Of a stretch of DNA of 64,000 nucleotides, positions 12,235-24,770 are shown in pieces. Within the stretch, counting starts at the first letter, position 1, and the number at the start of each line of letters is the position of its first letter. Location: NCBI GenBank assembly GCA_905250075.1, contig CAJNOP010000014.1:2611848-2675847 (forward strand). Direction: 5' to 3'. Source of the DNA: Rotaria sp. Silwood1 (Eukaryota; Rotifera; Eurotatoria; Philodinida; Philodinidae). The notes under the pieces were generated by a model, which was not told the DNA's origin, searched no databases, and saw nothing but the letters and a program-made list of their open reading frames with translations. The position numbers and the translations under genes were made by a program.

Positions 12235-12475
12235 ACTTTTTAATTGTTCATATATATTTGTTTCATTAATAAATTTTGTTGCTCCATATGTGTATCAACT
12301 TTTTCCATCAAATTCGTTAATTTGTGCACGCCTTGAACAAGAAGATCAATTATTTGTTGTTGTTTATCATTATCATTTTGATTTGATGTAGTTGCTGTTG
12401 TGACCTGTTTTTGTTGTGACCTGTTGTTGTTGTGATGGTGGTTGATTACCTTCAGTAACTACCTAAAAAAAAAGA
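12235..12475 (-). pseudogene. Gln/Asn-rich coiled-coil segment fused in frame to the helicase remnant
   Basis: Directly upstream of the UAP56-like frame, the same minus-strand frame continues open through about 70 codons that do not belong to the helicase family. There is a Thr/Asn/Gln-rich stretch, then a heptad-like segment (IIDLLVQGVHKLTNLMEKVD, then MEQQNLLMKQIYEQL). A pyrimidine tract and AG at about 12466-12475 could be its splice acceptor. I do not recognise the source. It may be the end of another gene or a transposon protein joined by rearrangement. No expression can be inferred, because the fused helicase part has a stop. Confidence 0.35.
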
Positions 12476-13940
12476 TTATCTCAAGTCAGCTTGTATGTAC
12501 TGGTGCACGTAATGTCACAAGTGATGTACGCGCACTCTTGTGTACTCACTGTCATACTTAAATTCTCATTAGATAATATTATATTTAATATAGAGTCGTT
12601 TGAATCATCAAAATGGCTGAACAAAGGTATATACATGTAACGTTCAACGAATTTTTTAAATGATAATTGAAAAGTATTTAATAAGTGATTTTTAGTATTA
12701 AAAAATTGTTTTTTTTTGTTTTAAGTTTATTGTTGTTTACAAATATTTTAAATCCTAATTTTATCATTTTCTCGATGATAATAAAAAAATATGTTTAATT
12801 TTTTTGCGTTTTTTTATGAATTCTTTTTGTGTTTATTTTTTTACATCTGTTGTATGTAACAACTGTATGATATTTTGTTGTATTCTTCAATTTATTTTTC
12901 CGTTTATAACTGTTTTTTTCCTTTTTTACTGTGTCATTTATTGTTTTTTTTTAAATCTCAAAGTTGAAGATTTTTTTCACAAGAAATAAAATATTTTTAC
13001 GACCGAGAATACATTAAAAATAATTATTTTATCATTAACAACCTTTTTTTTTTTTTGTTTTTGCTATTTTATTGTAAGATTCGTAAGTGCTTACAGAGGA
13101 ATAATAATGAAAAAGGGAGAACATAAAGGAAAAACGGGAAGGACATATAATGGGACAGTTCACATAGGACTGACGAAAAAAGAGAACACACATGCAAAGG
13201 GGAACGACACAAGGAAAAATGTCAAAAAAAGAAAAAAGATACACAAAAATAACAATAAACATGCAAAGAAAACTGAAAGAAAGGAGATATGTCCATGAAA
13301 AACAGGGACAGGTACTATACAGAAAGCACAATTCTGATAGGGTGAGGAGAGATATAAAACGGCTGGGATGTTCTACTGGTTAGCTTAACCGAATTTATTA
13401 GTTGTCCGCTAAAAATTCAAACTATTTTAAAGGGAGCGAAGCGATGATTTGCTTTCAGTCTTTTCACTCTCTTTAACGAAAAATAATGATCAACTCCATC
13501 TCTAACTCTCTTTTGATACTTACTCCAGAACAATAGATCTTCAAAAAATAGAGAGGATTCTATATCGGTTGAGTACCTATTTTTTAGTCTTTTAGATACA
13601 TTATCAACCGAAGAATAAACTTTTAAACAAACATATAGGATTCTCAGATATAATTATTACACCTACTATTAAATAAGATATTTCAGAATGTTTAAGAGTT
13701 TCATTTTACAGTACTTACATAAATCGGTTGAATGCATGAGATCTGTTAACCTTCACACATAAGTGATTGTTTTTCTCTAGATCGAGACAGTCAAAGAAAA
13801 TTAAGATGACTATGTTCATATGTGTTTGTTTCTTATATCGACACAATATGTCCGCAGCTATGGAAACAATCTAGCAATTGATAAAAAATAAAAAGCACTT
13901 TTGACGGAAAAATTCAGAAGGAGAAAAAGAAAGAGAAAGG
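12476..13940. other. Intergenic; strand-asymmetric purine-rich block inside
   Basis: 12,650-13,035 is T-rich. From about 13,107 to 13,345 the plus strand is strongly purine-rich (GGGAGAAC, GGAAAAACGGGAAGG and similar), ending in GATATAAAACGG (13350-13361). The open frames in both strands here are by-products of that composition. No gene recognised. Confidence 0.4.
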
Positions 13941-13945
13941 CGCCA

Positions 13946-14094
13946 AGGGTGGGTGTGGGTGTGGATATGGGTGGTTGTGGGGTGTGGGTGTGGGTTTGGG
14001 TGTGGGTGTGGGTGCGGTGTGTGGGTGTGTGGGTGTGAGTGGGTGATGGTGTAGATGAGACTTTTCTGTTAACCGACACCTACACCCCACCCAA
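13946..14094. repeat. Telomere-like hexamer block, copy B with shared core
   Basis: About 100 bp of degenerate GGGTGT units on the plus strand run into a unique core (about 14045-14085) and then a short C-rich run (CACCTACACCCCACCC). On the minus strand the core contains GGTGTCGGTTAACAGAAAAG, identical over 20 nt to copy D (33067-33086). The core is in reverse orientation relative to D, but the G-strands still face inward. Confidence 0.7.
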
Positions 14095-14103
14095 TTAAAT
14101 CAC

Positions 14104-14516
14104 CATCATTTGTCAACACGCAGTTATACAACATCTAGAACAACAACAACAATAAATACACATCCCACAAATATTGAAGTTGAATCTATATCTGACGAAG
14201 ATGATTTATTCATAATACAACAATCAGTACCTTAATCAAATGCATTTATTCTTTATCATGAATTATTATCTGAAGATAATGAAACAAGTATACAACGATT
14301 AGTTGAAATAACACAAACAATATAAAACTCAAATCACGAAACAAACAATGATCCGAACAAATCAGTTAGAATTAATTTCAAATATTTTACAGATGATGGT
14401 CAAGGAAAATTTAATGTATTAGATCGTGAAGAACCTAGAAGAATTCATAGTCGTAGTTGTACAGTAAAACGACGCAGAAAACTTTAGCAACACGAGATTA
14501 TTATACATAATATAGA
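14104..14516 (+). pseudogene. Decayed reading frame of unknown function
   Basis: Right after the telomere-like block, one plus-strand frame of about 135 codons has coding-like composition, interrupted by stops at three points (TAA near 14233, TAA near 14323, TAG near 14485) without loss of frame. Readable parts include EVESISDEDDLFIIQQSVP, NAFILYHELLSEDNETSIQR, VRINFKYFTDDGQGKFNVLD and a basic end HSRSCTVKRRRKL. I recognise no family. Acidic then basic low-complexity segments suggest a cytoplasmic or nuclear protein. Its 5' part would be lost at the telomere-like block. Confidence 0.4.
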
Positions 14517-16499
14517 TCACCTTTTCATCATCACGAACATAAAAATGATTCTTCAACAAAATTCAATTGCATTTTCTGCTATCAACACATCAACCTCATC
14601 TCGAACACATTGAAGAACTTTGTACATTGGTATAAGAAATAAACATTTATTATCAGAATATGAACAAAATATTGACTCCTGATTCACGATCGAACATTAT
14701 AAACAATTTAAAAAATTAAATAGATCATCTTGTAAAGATGATCGACATTTACACCAGCATCGTGATACACATCGAACCAACTGAATAGAATGTAATCGCA
14801 ACTATATACACATAATTATCCATTTTTTGATACTTTCATTCAGATTTATATCTAGTCTAACCGTTATCTACTGTTCATTGCATATATTTAATTTATTGTT
14901 ATATTTTGTCTATGACACATGTCTACGCGAACATTGTGTTTCGTTATTTTGATTGTTATTTTTCTTCTGTTTTGTTATATTTCATCGTTTTCTTTTCTTC
15001 TCGTTATATTTTAGCTTATCGTATTCATCAACTGAACACTTATATTCTGTTATCGTTATATTATATTTTTTCCTTCACTTTCTATATATCAACTCTTAGT
15101 GACATATTAAAAATGTTGATAGGACATTTTCCTCGAATAGGTAAGTATGTTAGGGTGATGTCGTCTGTTATCGCAATCATTTCTTTCATATCATCCTCTA
15201 CTTTATTTCATCTTCTTTGATCTTCTCTGTTGGTATATTGTTTTTCTTTCTGTCCTTCTCATATATACGTATATGATATGGCGAAAAGATATAATAAAGA
15301 AGTGTATACGAATATCAGCACGTACACATATAAACAAAGGTAAGAAAACGCATTCGATAGATAGATCTAACAATATCAGTTATTCAGTAAGTTCGTATGT
15401 CATATATGGGGATTCGGACATCCGTCAAAGAATCGCTTTGTTTGATAATTTATTCTTCAGAATGTTTAACTATAATTACATGATCTGTCAATTAAGTTTA
15501 GAAGAGTCCTTGCTTTTGCGAATCCACTATTCTTCCGATCTATATGTAACATCAAGAACAAATGTCTAAAGACCAATCAACTTTTCATCTACATTACGAT
15601 ATTTTGTAACACGTTTCATTCTGGCCATGTGTATTTCACTCTGATTTTATAAAAGTCCTATTCTGATTTTTTCCAACATTTGTTCTTCGTGCTATTTTTT
15701 TAAAATTATATTTGAGGATTTTTTCAATCAAAATGCTCTCGTGACCGATAGGAGATCGTATCGAGTTTAAATAAGTCAACGAATATTATCAGATTCATCA
15801 CTAAGCTTTTGGGTATAATGACCTCTAAAACATTTGATTGACGTTTGTGCTTTTTGGAACTCAAGGTTCATTAAAAAGCTGAGGCGCCTTACGAAGCTGC
15901 AGGATCATATTTGTCCTTCATAAGTAGATATAGCGAGCATTTTCAAAGAACGATATTTATTACGACTACTTAAATCTATCGAAAGCTTAGAATAGCAATA
16001 ATTAGAAGTAGCAGAGTTCAGAGAAATGCGTTGATGTCTGAGAAAAGATGAAAAGCGAAAGAATAGCGATTGAATCGTTTCCATTCCAATATATCGAGGA
16101 ACTCCAATTCATAATTTCAAGCATTCAAAAATTCCAAAGTTTCAATTATTTCGAATATTTCCACAGTTCTATCATTTAATCGTTTATTCATGTACTGTGG
16201 AATCTATAGATCATCTATTTCAAACCACTAGTTTTTCCTGCCGATGCATTATAATAGTAAGAGAAGAAAAACTGCAGTCGTGACAAAAGCGAACACTTTA
16301 TTCGTTGAATGCGTGTCTCCGACTAAAATATTCCAAGAGTCTTCAGACTTGTTAACACTCAAATTTGTGACCGTCTATTATTTTGGCACTTCTGGCATCG
16401 AATCTGTTACTCAGAAATCATCCACAGCAGAGTTCCAAACTTCAACGCTCCAACTAAATAAAGTTTCACCTTGCATATGAACCGTTTTGATAAGCCTTC
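14517..16499. other. Intergenic, no recognised gene
   Basis: Weak coding-like patches in shifting frames up to about 14,780 may be the tail of the preceding decayed gene. The rest, including 98- to 104-codon hydrophobic frames near 14.9-15.6 kb, resembles nothing I know. Confidence 0.4.
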
Positions 16500-18290
16500 T
16501 CCTCAACTATGAGGCTTACTTGGAAGACAAGTGTGTCTCATCATCATATCATTGACCATCACATCACAAATCAATCATTCCTAAGAGCACTCTGTTCAAC
16601 TATGGTGCTTACTTGAAAGACAAGTGTGTCTCATTATCACATCATTGGCTATCACATCAAAACTCAATCATTCCTAACAGCAATCTGTTGAACTATGGTG
16701 CTCACTTCCAACACAAGTGTATCTCATCATCACATCATCAGCCATCGCAGCACAAATCAACAATTCCTACCAACATTCTGTTAAACTATGGTGCTCACAT
16801 CAAAGACAAGTGCGTCTTATCATCATATCATTGGTCATCACATCATAAATCAATCGTTCCTAGCAGCACTCTGTTTAACTATGGTGCTCACTTCGAGACA
16901 AGTGTGTCTCATCATCACATCACTGGCCATCACATCACGAACCAATCATTCCTAGGAACGCTCTGTTTAACTATGGTGCTCACATCAAAGACAAGTGTGT
17001 CTAATCATTGTCACATCATTGGCCATCACATCATAAATCAATCATTCCTAGCAGCACTCTGTTTAACTATGGTGCTCACTTCGAAGACAAGTGTGTCTCA
17101 TCATCACATCATTGGCCATCAGATCATAAATCAATCATTTCTACGAACTCTCGATTCAACTATGGTCCTCACTCGGAAGACAGATGTTTCTCATTATCAC
17201 ATGATTGGTCATCACATCACAAATCAATCATTCCTACCAGCAGTCTGTTCAACTATGGTGCTCACTTCCAAGACAAGTGTGTCTCATCATCACATGATTG
17301 GCTATGACATGACAAATCAATTATTCCTAGGAGCACTCTGTTCATCGATGGTGCTCATTTCGAAAGCAAGTGTGTCTCATCATCACATCATTGGCCATGA
17401 CATGACAAATCAATCATTCCCAATAGCACTCTGTTCAATTATAATGCTCACTTTGAAAACAAGTGTGTCTCAACATCACATCATTGGGCATCACATCACA
17501 AATCAATCATTCCTAACAGTGCTCTGTTCAACTATGGTCTTCACTTGGAAGACAAATGTGTCTCATGATGACATCATTGGTCACCACATCACAAAACAAT
17601 CATTCCTAAGAGCACTCTATCCAACTATGGTCCTCACCTGGAAGACAAGTGTGTCTCATCATGACATCATTGGTCATCACATCACAGATCAATTATTCGT
17701 ACCAGTACACTGTTCAACTACGATGCTCATTTGGAAGACAAGTATGCCTCATCATCACATCATTGGCCATCACATCACAAATCAATCATTCTGATAAGCA
17801 CCATGTTCAACTATGGTGCTCACTTGGAATACAAATGTGTCTTATCATCACATCATTGACTATCACATCACAAATCAATCATCCCTATTATCACTCTGTT
17901 CAACTACGGTGTTCACTTCGAAGGCAAGTGTGTGTCATAATCACACCATTGGCTGTCGCATCACAAATCGATCATCCCTACGAACACTCTGTTTAACTAT
18001 GGTGTTCACTTCGAAGACAAGCTGTGTTTCATTATCATATCATTGGGCAATACATCACAAATCAATGATTCCCACCAACACTCTGTTCAACCGTGGTGCT
18101 CACTTAGAAGACAAATATGTCTCATTATCAGATCATTGGCCACCACTTCATAAATCAATCATTCCTAACATCACTCTGTGTGGCTATGGTGTTCATATCA
18201 AAGACTAGTGTGTCTCATCATGATATCATTGGCCATTACATCATAAATCAATGATTTCTATCAGCACTCTGTGTAACTATGGTGTTCACG
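16500..18290 (+). repeat. 93-bp satellite array, block 1 (about 19 copies)
   Basis: A 93-bp unit repeats head-to-tail. Landmarks are CATTGGCCATCACATCA, CAAATCAATCATTCCTA, CACTCTGTTCAACTATGGTG and GACAAGTGTGTCTCATCATC. The anchor AACTATGGTG recurs at 16598, 16691 and 16784, giving the period. Copies differ by scattered substitutions and 1-nt indels. Since 93 is a multiple of 3, long open frames (up to 393 codons at 16613-17794) arise automatically. Those frames switch register at indels, so I treat this as satellite DNA and not as a gene. Confidence 0.9.
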
Positions 18291-20154
18291 TCAGAAAATA
18301 AATGAATTTCGCGTTACGTCTATGATAGTGAGAGCGAAAGTGAGTTGCATTGACGACCACAATTGTCACACTTATATTCGTGTTCTAATACCGTAGCTTT
18401 ATACAACTATTATGTGGATAATTTCTGAGTTTATACCTTCGGATAAAAACTCAGATGCGTTTTCTGAGGGTGCGGTTTATTCGTTGGTGTTCGCGTCATG
18501 GAGGGAAATATTGTAGCAAAACGTCATATTTTTAACTGTGATCGAGTAAACAATTGAAGATGAAAAAATACCTTATGAGTAATATGTTATATTAGTATAG
18601 TTCCTTGTCAAAAGGTGAGCTCTGTTCGAACGAGTTTGAGCTATATGATTCACGAAGTGTCTTCTAGAATTTGAATGCTACATCGCATCGAACTATAACA
18701 TATATTTATAGACAATGAAACGTCTATTTGCTTAGGATAAAGATCATCGAATCCTAAGGTTGGTTTACTTTAGATCACTCTTGCCAACATCTTGCCACTA
18801 CCCTTGTTGAAAGTGCGTGCTATAATGGAAATAAACTATTTAAGAGAAGACAGCTCGTCTGAAGCAAACGATTCCAAAACACTAAAGTCGTGTATCTTCT
18901 TCTCAAAGTCGATGTCGATTAAGGCTAATCTCAGAACGTGGCATCTAATAATATTATCATAGTGTATTGCTTACAATGGGAGTAATTCATACAGATCAGG
19001 TTTTCACAGTTGACGACGATCATGTATATAAGAAAAATCAAAAATAGCACGAATACTCGAATGGAACATTAACTTGCAAAGAATAATCTATTTTCCTGTC
19101 ATACGTTTGAGTACCTAAGGCATAAATTTGATAACTTTGACTTAGGAAATAATGAATTAGCTTCAATTTCTTACCTGAAGAGAATACTCGATGAGACAAA
19201 AGTTTCCTGAATAAAGCATTGAAATTTCAGCTTAACTCCAACGGCGATTTTTGAAAAAAAATGTTTTCGTCGATAATTCACTCTCATAATAATTCATGTC
19301 CGTTTCGTCTGTAGGTGTGCCTTCATCAAAAGCGACTGCATGAAGAACCCTACTGAATTGTTGAGAATATCTACGATTCTCAATCAACTGCAATGAACAC
19401 TATGCATTATTCTTTTGTTCGTTTTGTTTTATTGACCTTTATACTAATGTGGAATGTTAATTTTCAGAGCAAGAACTGCTTGATGATCAACTATCGCTAG
19501 TGCAGGTATTTCAAAGATCGCGGCAATCTTAGTGTAATTAAAACTTGATAAATATAAGAGCAATAAGGTAGCAAGTGTTCTATGTTACACGTAAAATCGG
19601 ACTCTAATAATCAAAGGATCACAAAACTCAACAAAATCTGAAAACAAAATTTGATTGATATGACTATTATGTATTACAGAACCTTTCATCAATGCTATCA
19701 AATCTGATTATCCTCTTCTAACAGGCTAATAACAAAATGTTAAGCAACAGCATTATATTGCTTGAATCAAGTTTTTTACTATGCCAGATGTGTGATTCAT
19801 GTGAAGTTCTTATGCTAATACCTCCTTTCCAGAATTAGATGAATATGCATTTCTGCTTATAACTTTTGGAAAAGCTGTCGCTATCATGAGAAGCTCAACA
19901 TACTTTTTACAAAATCTACAATGTCGACAAGACCACTTCGTTTGTCATAAATGAATAGCAAATATAAATCTGTTTATCATGAATTCAAGGTCGACAACTT
20001 ACACTATTAAATGGAGAAAACACTAGATCGATGCATATCATTCATCCTTTTGTCATAGTCCAAAATAGACGCTTTTTTTCTTTCTTTCTCTCCGGAGTAT
20101 ACAAAACTTCTTTATACTACGAGACAGTGACTCATCCTTATTTTGATAATGATA
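18291..20154. other. Region between satellite and LINE ORF1
   Basis: No coding similarity. Part of it may be the 5' UTR of the downstream LINE, but I can see no 5' boundary or target duplication. Confidence 0.4.
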
Positions 20155-21582
20155 ATGAGTGACCGAGGCAATAAGCCTCATCAAATTAGTACCTTGATTA
20201 ACGATCAGGTTGAATAACCTGATTCAAGAATTAATTCATCAACAGCACATCAAAACCAATCAAAACGCAATATATCAAAAAGATCAAAAGAGGATGATGA
20301 TTCATTCGAATTTGAACATCGTTTGGTCAACACGCGCAACCAATACTTCAATAGTAGCGATTCGCGCTTAAGTCCAACGACATCTTACTTCATAGTAAAT
20401 CCCACGAACTCGACATCTCTTCGACCGTCATTTCCACCATTTCGTATCGTTTTCAATGCTGACGATAGACCATCTAAACTTTCAATTATTAAGGACGTCA
20501 ACAAGCAATATTGCATCAACATTTCCTATGGTCGATATTCAAAAATGGGACACAATAAAAGTTTTCTTTTATATACTAACTCAAGTGAACAATTTGATCG
20601 TTTAATGGATAACAATACTTGGCCAAAACAAATATGTTCTCTTAATTTTTCTCTTGATGTGTCATCTAAAGTTCCCTCTTCTTGTTCTATTATAGCATTA
20701 GGTGTTCATGCTCAATGAAATTTAACTGAATTCCAATTAGATATCAAAAAGCAATATCCAACAATTATTAGGTTGGAACGTCTTTATATTAAAGGTAGTT
20801 TACCAATTTCTAAAGTTTGAATTGATTTCTCTTCCAATCTAGGAGTCAACAAAATTATCAAGAATTAAAGATTATTATTAGATGATTATAATACGTCATT
20901 TTCGTTCCAACCTTATTTATCACCACTTCGAATATTACATTGTTTCAATTGTCAACAATACAAGGATCATATTGCAGCAAATTGTCGACACAAGGACAAT
21001 CCTATTTGTTTTCGTTGTGGCCAAAATCATCCATACAATCCAAAATGTATTAACAGGATTTGTTGTGCAAACTGCCGTCAAGATCATATGGCAGACAATC
21101 CAAATTGTCCAATAAAAATAGAAGAAAGAAGAAGATATCAAAATAGCTTCTCTTCGACCACGAACAACAAATCGAATCAAGAAAATCTTCCTTCTTCCGT
21201 TTGGACAACAAATCAACCTAAACGCAATAGACCTAGTCATCCATCTAGTGCAATTGAAAACATTCAAGAAAATACAAATGCAAATGCAATCTTGGACATT
21301 TCGAAGAAACTTGATTTGCTTATGATCAAAATAGAACATCTTTCAACTGAACAAGTCAAGATTATTTGAAGTACTCACAATTCAAATAAACTTCTCGATT
21401 CATGTCACAAAGAAATTAATCAATTAAAAGAATTTATTATGAACAAATTCTATCCATTTGTTTGTGAACTGAGTGATGCATTTCTTGGTAAGAGCAAACA
21501 AGCAGAGAAAGATCGGCTACGGCCATTACTTGTTCAATTCAAACAAGATTTCAAAGAAACAACTAAATCAAACTGCTTTTGA
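20155..21582 (+). pseudogene. LINE ORF1: nucleic-acid chaperone with three CCHC-type knuckles
   Basis: One 475-codon frame starting ATGAGTGACCGAGG is kept from end to end, with premature stops at 20215 (TAA), 20716 (TGA), 20818 (TGA), 20866 (TAA) and 21367 (TGA). Its centre encodes three Cys/His clusters: CFNC..H..C, CFRC..H..C and CANC..H..C (20940-21112). A basic, Asn/Ser-rich linker follows. The C-terminus is helical (ISKKLDLLMIKIEHL; EKDRLRPLLVQFKQDF). Such proteins coat the element RNA and form the RNP for target-primed reverse transcription. It is striking that five stops accumulated without a frameshift. Confidence 0.8.
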
Positions 21583-24564
21583 TAGACGAACTATTGCTAT
21601 ATTACCAAATTCCTCGTCAAATGAATCCATCAGCGATGACTTTTAAACTGCATCAAACGAATTTTTATTCTATCCATACCGATCAATTAACAAAAGCTGA
21701 AGAAAACATCTTTCAAGAATTATTATGTGAATGCACTGATACTTCTACACTTGATCTTTTACTTGAGAAATGGACAAACCATCATGATAAAAATCTCTCT
21801 TTGATGAGCATAAAACAAAATATATCTCTTCTTCTATTAAATGTTTCTAGTTTAAACAAGTACCTCGTCGACGTATTTAATTTAATTGATTCCATATCAT
21901 CATCAACTGTGATATTAAATGGTACACATCATGATGATAATTCGGTTAAACAATTTAGGTCTCATTTCTTTAACTTCAATGTGTTTTCAATGAAAGGAAC
22001 AAATATGTTTGGTGGTTTGTTAATAGCGATGCATAAATCAATTCGTTCACAACGTGTAGCTGAATTTGACAATTTATGTAATTTAATCGTGCTAGAAGTT
22101 CGATCAGATTTGGATATATTTCAATTAGTTACATGTTATTCTCCACCTACTGAACTCATTCCTCTTGATATATTTGATCGGTTACCTCAACATAATCCAA
22201 ATACAATCTTTACCGGTGATTTTAACGCTAAGCACAATTCATGGTCAAGATCCGCAGATAATCAAAAGGGTCGAGCTTTATTTAGCTGGCAATCTTTATC
22301 ACCAATCCATTCATCTCTGGAAATTATTAACAAATATATATCTACTTCAACTCGTTCAAATGCAACGATTGATTTAAGTATCGCACCATCGCATATGTCC
22401 ATTGCTTCCTTCTCGGTTCTTCCAAGTATTCGAAATGATCATCATCCTGTTCTATGACATCCATCATTTAAAATATCTTCCACTCATCACCGTTTTTCTA
22501 TCAAGTACACTCGTTGGAACTCTCTCGAAATTTTTCTTACATTTAGAGCAACGTATTGGCAATCGTTAGCTGCTTCTATGTCATATTCAGCAGCTTTCTT
22601 CTCATTATATGAACGTTTTCTTTCGTTATGCACCTCGCGTCTTATCTTCATCACCTTCCGAAAAACAATCAAACCAACTTTACCTCGACATATTATCTAT
22701 ATGATTAAACAAAAAGGTCAATATCTTAAATTATTTCGTCAAACACGTCATCGTCATTTTGCAATTGTCTTACGTGATATGTCTAAAATGATAAAAAAGG
22801 AGCAATTTCTCCACAAAAGAAAATCGTGGCTGAAGTACTGCAATTCGTTTAATGATTGTAATACAACAGCTTTCTGGAAAAAAAGCAAAGCGTCACTTTA
22901 ACTGTTGTGCTGCACCTATAGAAGGTTTCCTCGCCAATTGATATGTTTAAAATTGACAAAACGTTTTACGAAGTCCAATTTTCTAGTCATAAACTTACTC
23001 AGTTGGCAATTGAAATTGAAGAGAATAATCTTGTTGTTGAAATTGAAACAATCTTGAAAAACAGACCGACTATTCCCATTAATATTACTTACCATCATCT
23101 TCGTCGATTTATTTCTTCTTTAAAAAATAAAAATTCGACTGGTATGGATGGAGTATCAAATCGATTAATAAAATTACTTCCTCCAGGTCATCTGTCACTC
23201 ATCCTCTTGTGCTTGAACAACTTTGCAGCTATCTTGCAAACACCATTACATTGGCATATTGCGAAAATGATCCTTTTATCAAAAACAAAATCAAAGATAG
23301 TCCATATTGAAGAAACAAGACCAATATCTCTACCGCCGTGCTTCTCAAAATTGTTCAAAAAATGCTTTCTGATACATTTTCATCAATGGATCAACGAACA
23401 AGGTATTCTCTCAGCTGAACAAAGTAGCTTCCGTCCCGGTTATAACATGGCTGTGCGTTTAGTTGCTATTATAGATCAAATAGGGTGGTGTTTATCAAAA
23501 AATACAGCAGCTGCTGCATTTTTTGTTGATTTCCGCACTGCGTTTAATCAACTTTGGTTGAACGGACTATGGGTAAAATTAACCAATCTGCAATGTTCAT
23601 TATATTTAATCGCTTAGCTTCGTCATTATTTAAGACAAAGAAAAGCCTATATCGATATTAAAAACACGTCATCTACCTTGTTCAATCTTTCAAAAGGAGT
23701 TCCACAAGGCAGTTGTATTGGGCCAGTGTTATTCATTATATATCATCATGATATTCTGGAAGCATTATCAACTATCCATTGGAAACACTTATTTGCCGAT
23801 GATCTTGCCATTTTATTCTTACCATCGCCATCAATATCTTCATCAAATAAAACATGTACTTCATCTGATTAACTATTCAATCAAGTGGAAACAACCAATA
23901 AACTTTAGTAAAACATGTTGGATTCTCTTTAATCGTCAAGTTGTCCCACAAATTCCAAATATTATATCCAATGGTCATAATATCGAACACGTTAAAAAAT
24001 TCAAATATTTGGGCACTATATTAGATGCTAAATTATCTTTTAGCATATATAGACTACATCAAAACAAAAATTCGTACCAACATGAATATATTCAAACGAT
24101 TAAATTCAAGCCGCGTGATGAGTGAACAAGTAAATTATCGGCTATACAATGCATTTATCAGACCCTATCTACAATCGATACTCAACATTTATCCTATCCT
24201 GACTCCATTAAAACAGAAACAGCTAGGGTGCTTGAATCGAAAAATATCCAGAGTAATACATCAATGGTTTGATGCAAGAAATATCGAAATCGAAAATCTA
24301 CCCAAATATCAATCTATTTCGAAATTAACATCTAAACGTTGGGATAAGCTCATTCATACGATTCTAGTAACAAATCCTAGCATTCTTGAAGATTTCTTAC
24401 AACACAAATTATCGATTCTATACCTTCGTGAATATCTTTCTAATCCAACATTAGCAAATGAAAGAAGAAAAATATTTGCCAGAGGAAGAATCCGTAAAAA
24501 TATGCGTAAAATGCTATCCGAAGATTGTCTATCCCTGTTCAATTTTACTTCATGTTATCATTAA
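21567..24564 (+). pseudogene. LINE ORF2: APE endonuclease + reverse transcriptase, broken
   Basis: Endonuclease part (frame of 21579): LLLNVSSLNKYL, GGLLIAMHKSI, LVTCYSPPTE, FTGDFNAKHNSW, TIDLSIAPS and NDHHPVL mark the APE fold. The expected catalytic Glu is Gly (TVILNGTHHDD), and the S of SDH is N. The RT part includes KNSTGMDGVSNRLIK, ETRPISLPPCFSKLF, QSSFRPGYNM, FFVDFRTAFNQLW (D to N), GVPQGSCIGPVLF, HLFADDLAILF (active site kept) and KKFKYLGTILD. Breaks: TGA 22455; a +1 shift in an A7 run near 22880; a one-base insertion near 22937; TAG 23615 where the family has Trp (..WLRHYL); and further shifts near 23,850 and 24,045. Nicking and reverse transcription are therefore lost. Confidence 0.85.
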
Positions 24565-24729
24565 TGAAAATCTGCTCTTCTTTTCTTCTGTCAAATATCT
24601 ATATCATATATATCTCTTGATATATGTTAACTAAAGCTTTTGTTTCTCTCTTTGTTTTTCCTTTTACTCCTTCCTCCTCAGCTTGTCTTTTTAAAAATGT
24701 TGTATCAAGTTGGTTTTTTCCTGCTACAG

Positions 24730-24744
24730 GAGCGATTTTCGCTC
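24730..24744 (+). other. LINE 3'-UTR stem-loop
   Basis: GAGCGA TTT TCGCTC forms a perfect 6-bp stem with a 3-nt loop, about 170 nt after the ORF2 stop and just before TAAATAAAAGC. Terminal stem-loops near the 3' end serve as RT recognition sites in several LINE clades. The function here is inferred from position. Confidence 0.5.
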
Positions 24745-24770
24745 ATAGCTTAAATAAAAGCATTATTAAA

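Larger units (their letters stand above)
20155..24770 (+). mobile_element. Decayed non-LTR retrotransposon (Jockey/CR1-like LINE)
   Basis: The layout is ORF1 (zinc-knuckle RNA-binding protein), ORF2 (APE-type endonuclease then reverse transcriptase), then a short 3' UTR with a stem-loop and AATAAA. ORF1 is in frame 1 and ORF2 starts in frame 3, abutting at 21579-21582. Nonsense codons and at least four frameshifts make it non-autonomous. Domain order and RT motifs fit the Jockey/CR1/R1 group, but I cannot choose between these by eye. It sits between the two satellite arrays and may have inserted into one ancestral array. Confidence 0.85.

Noticed and set aside
13035-13383. Overlapping 60-98 codon frames on both strands
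   Set aside because: They are explained by the purine-rich composition; no domain, and mutually incompatible frames.
16613-17794. 393-codon open frame in the satellite
   Set aside because: The frame is kept only because the unit is 93 nt. It changes from one repeat reading to another at a 1-nt indel, and equally long frames exist in the other registers.
5802-24564. TGA reassigned to Trp in this organism
   Set aside because: The Robo, SelP-like and ART-TPR genes use TGG for Trp and contain no in-frame TGA. TAG and TAA also occur among the stops of the decayed genes.
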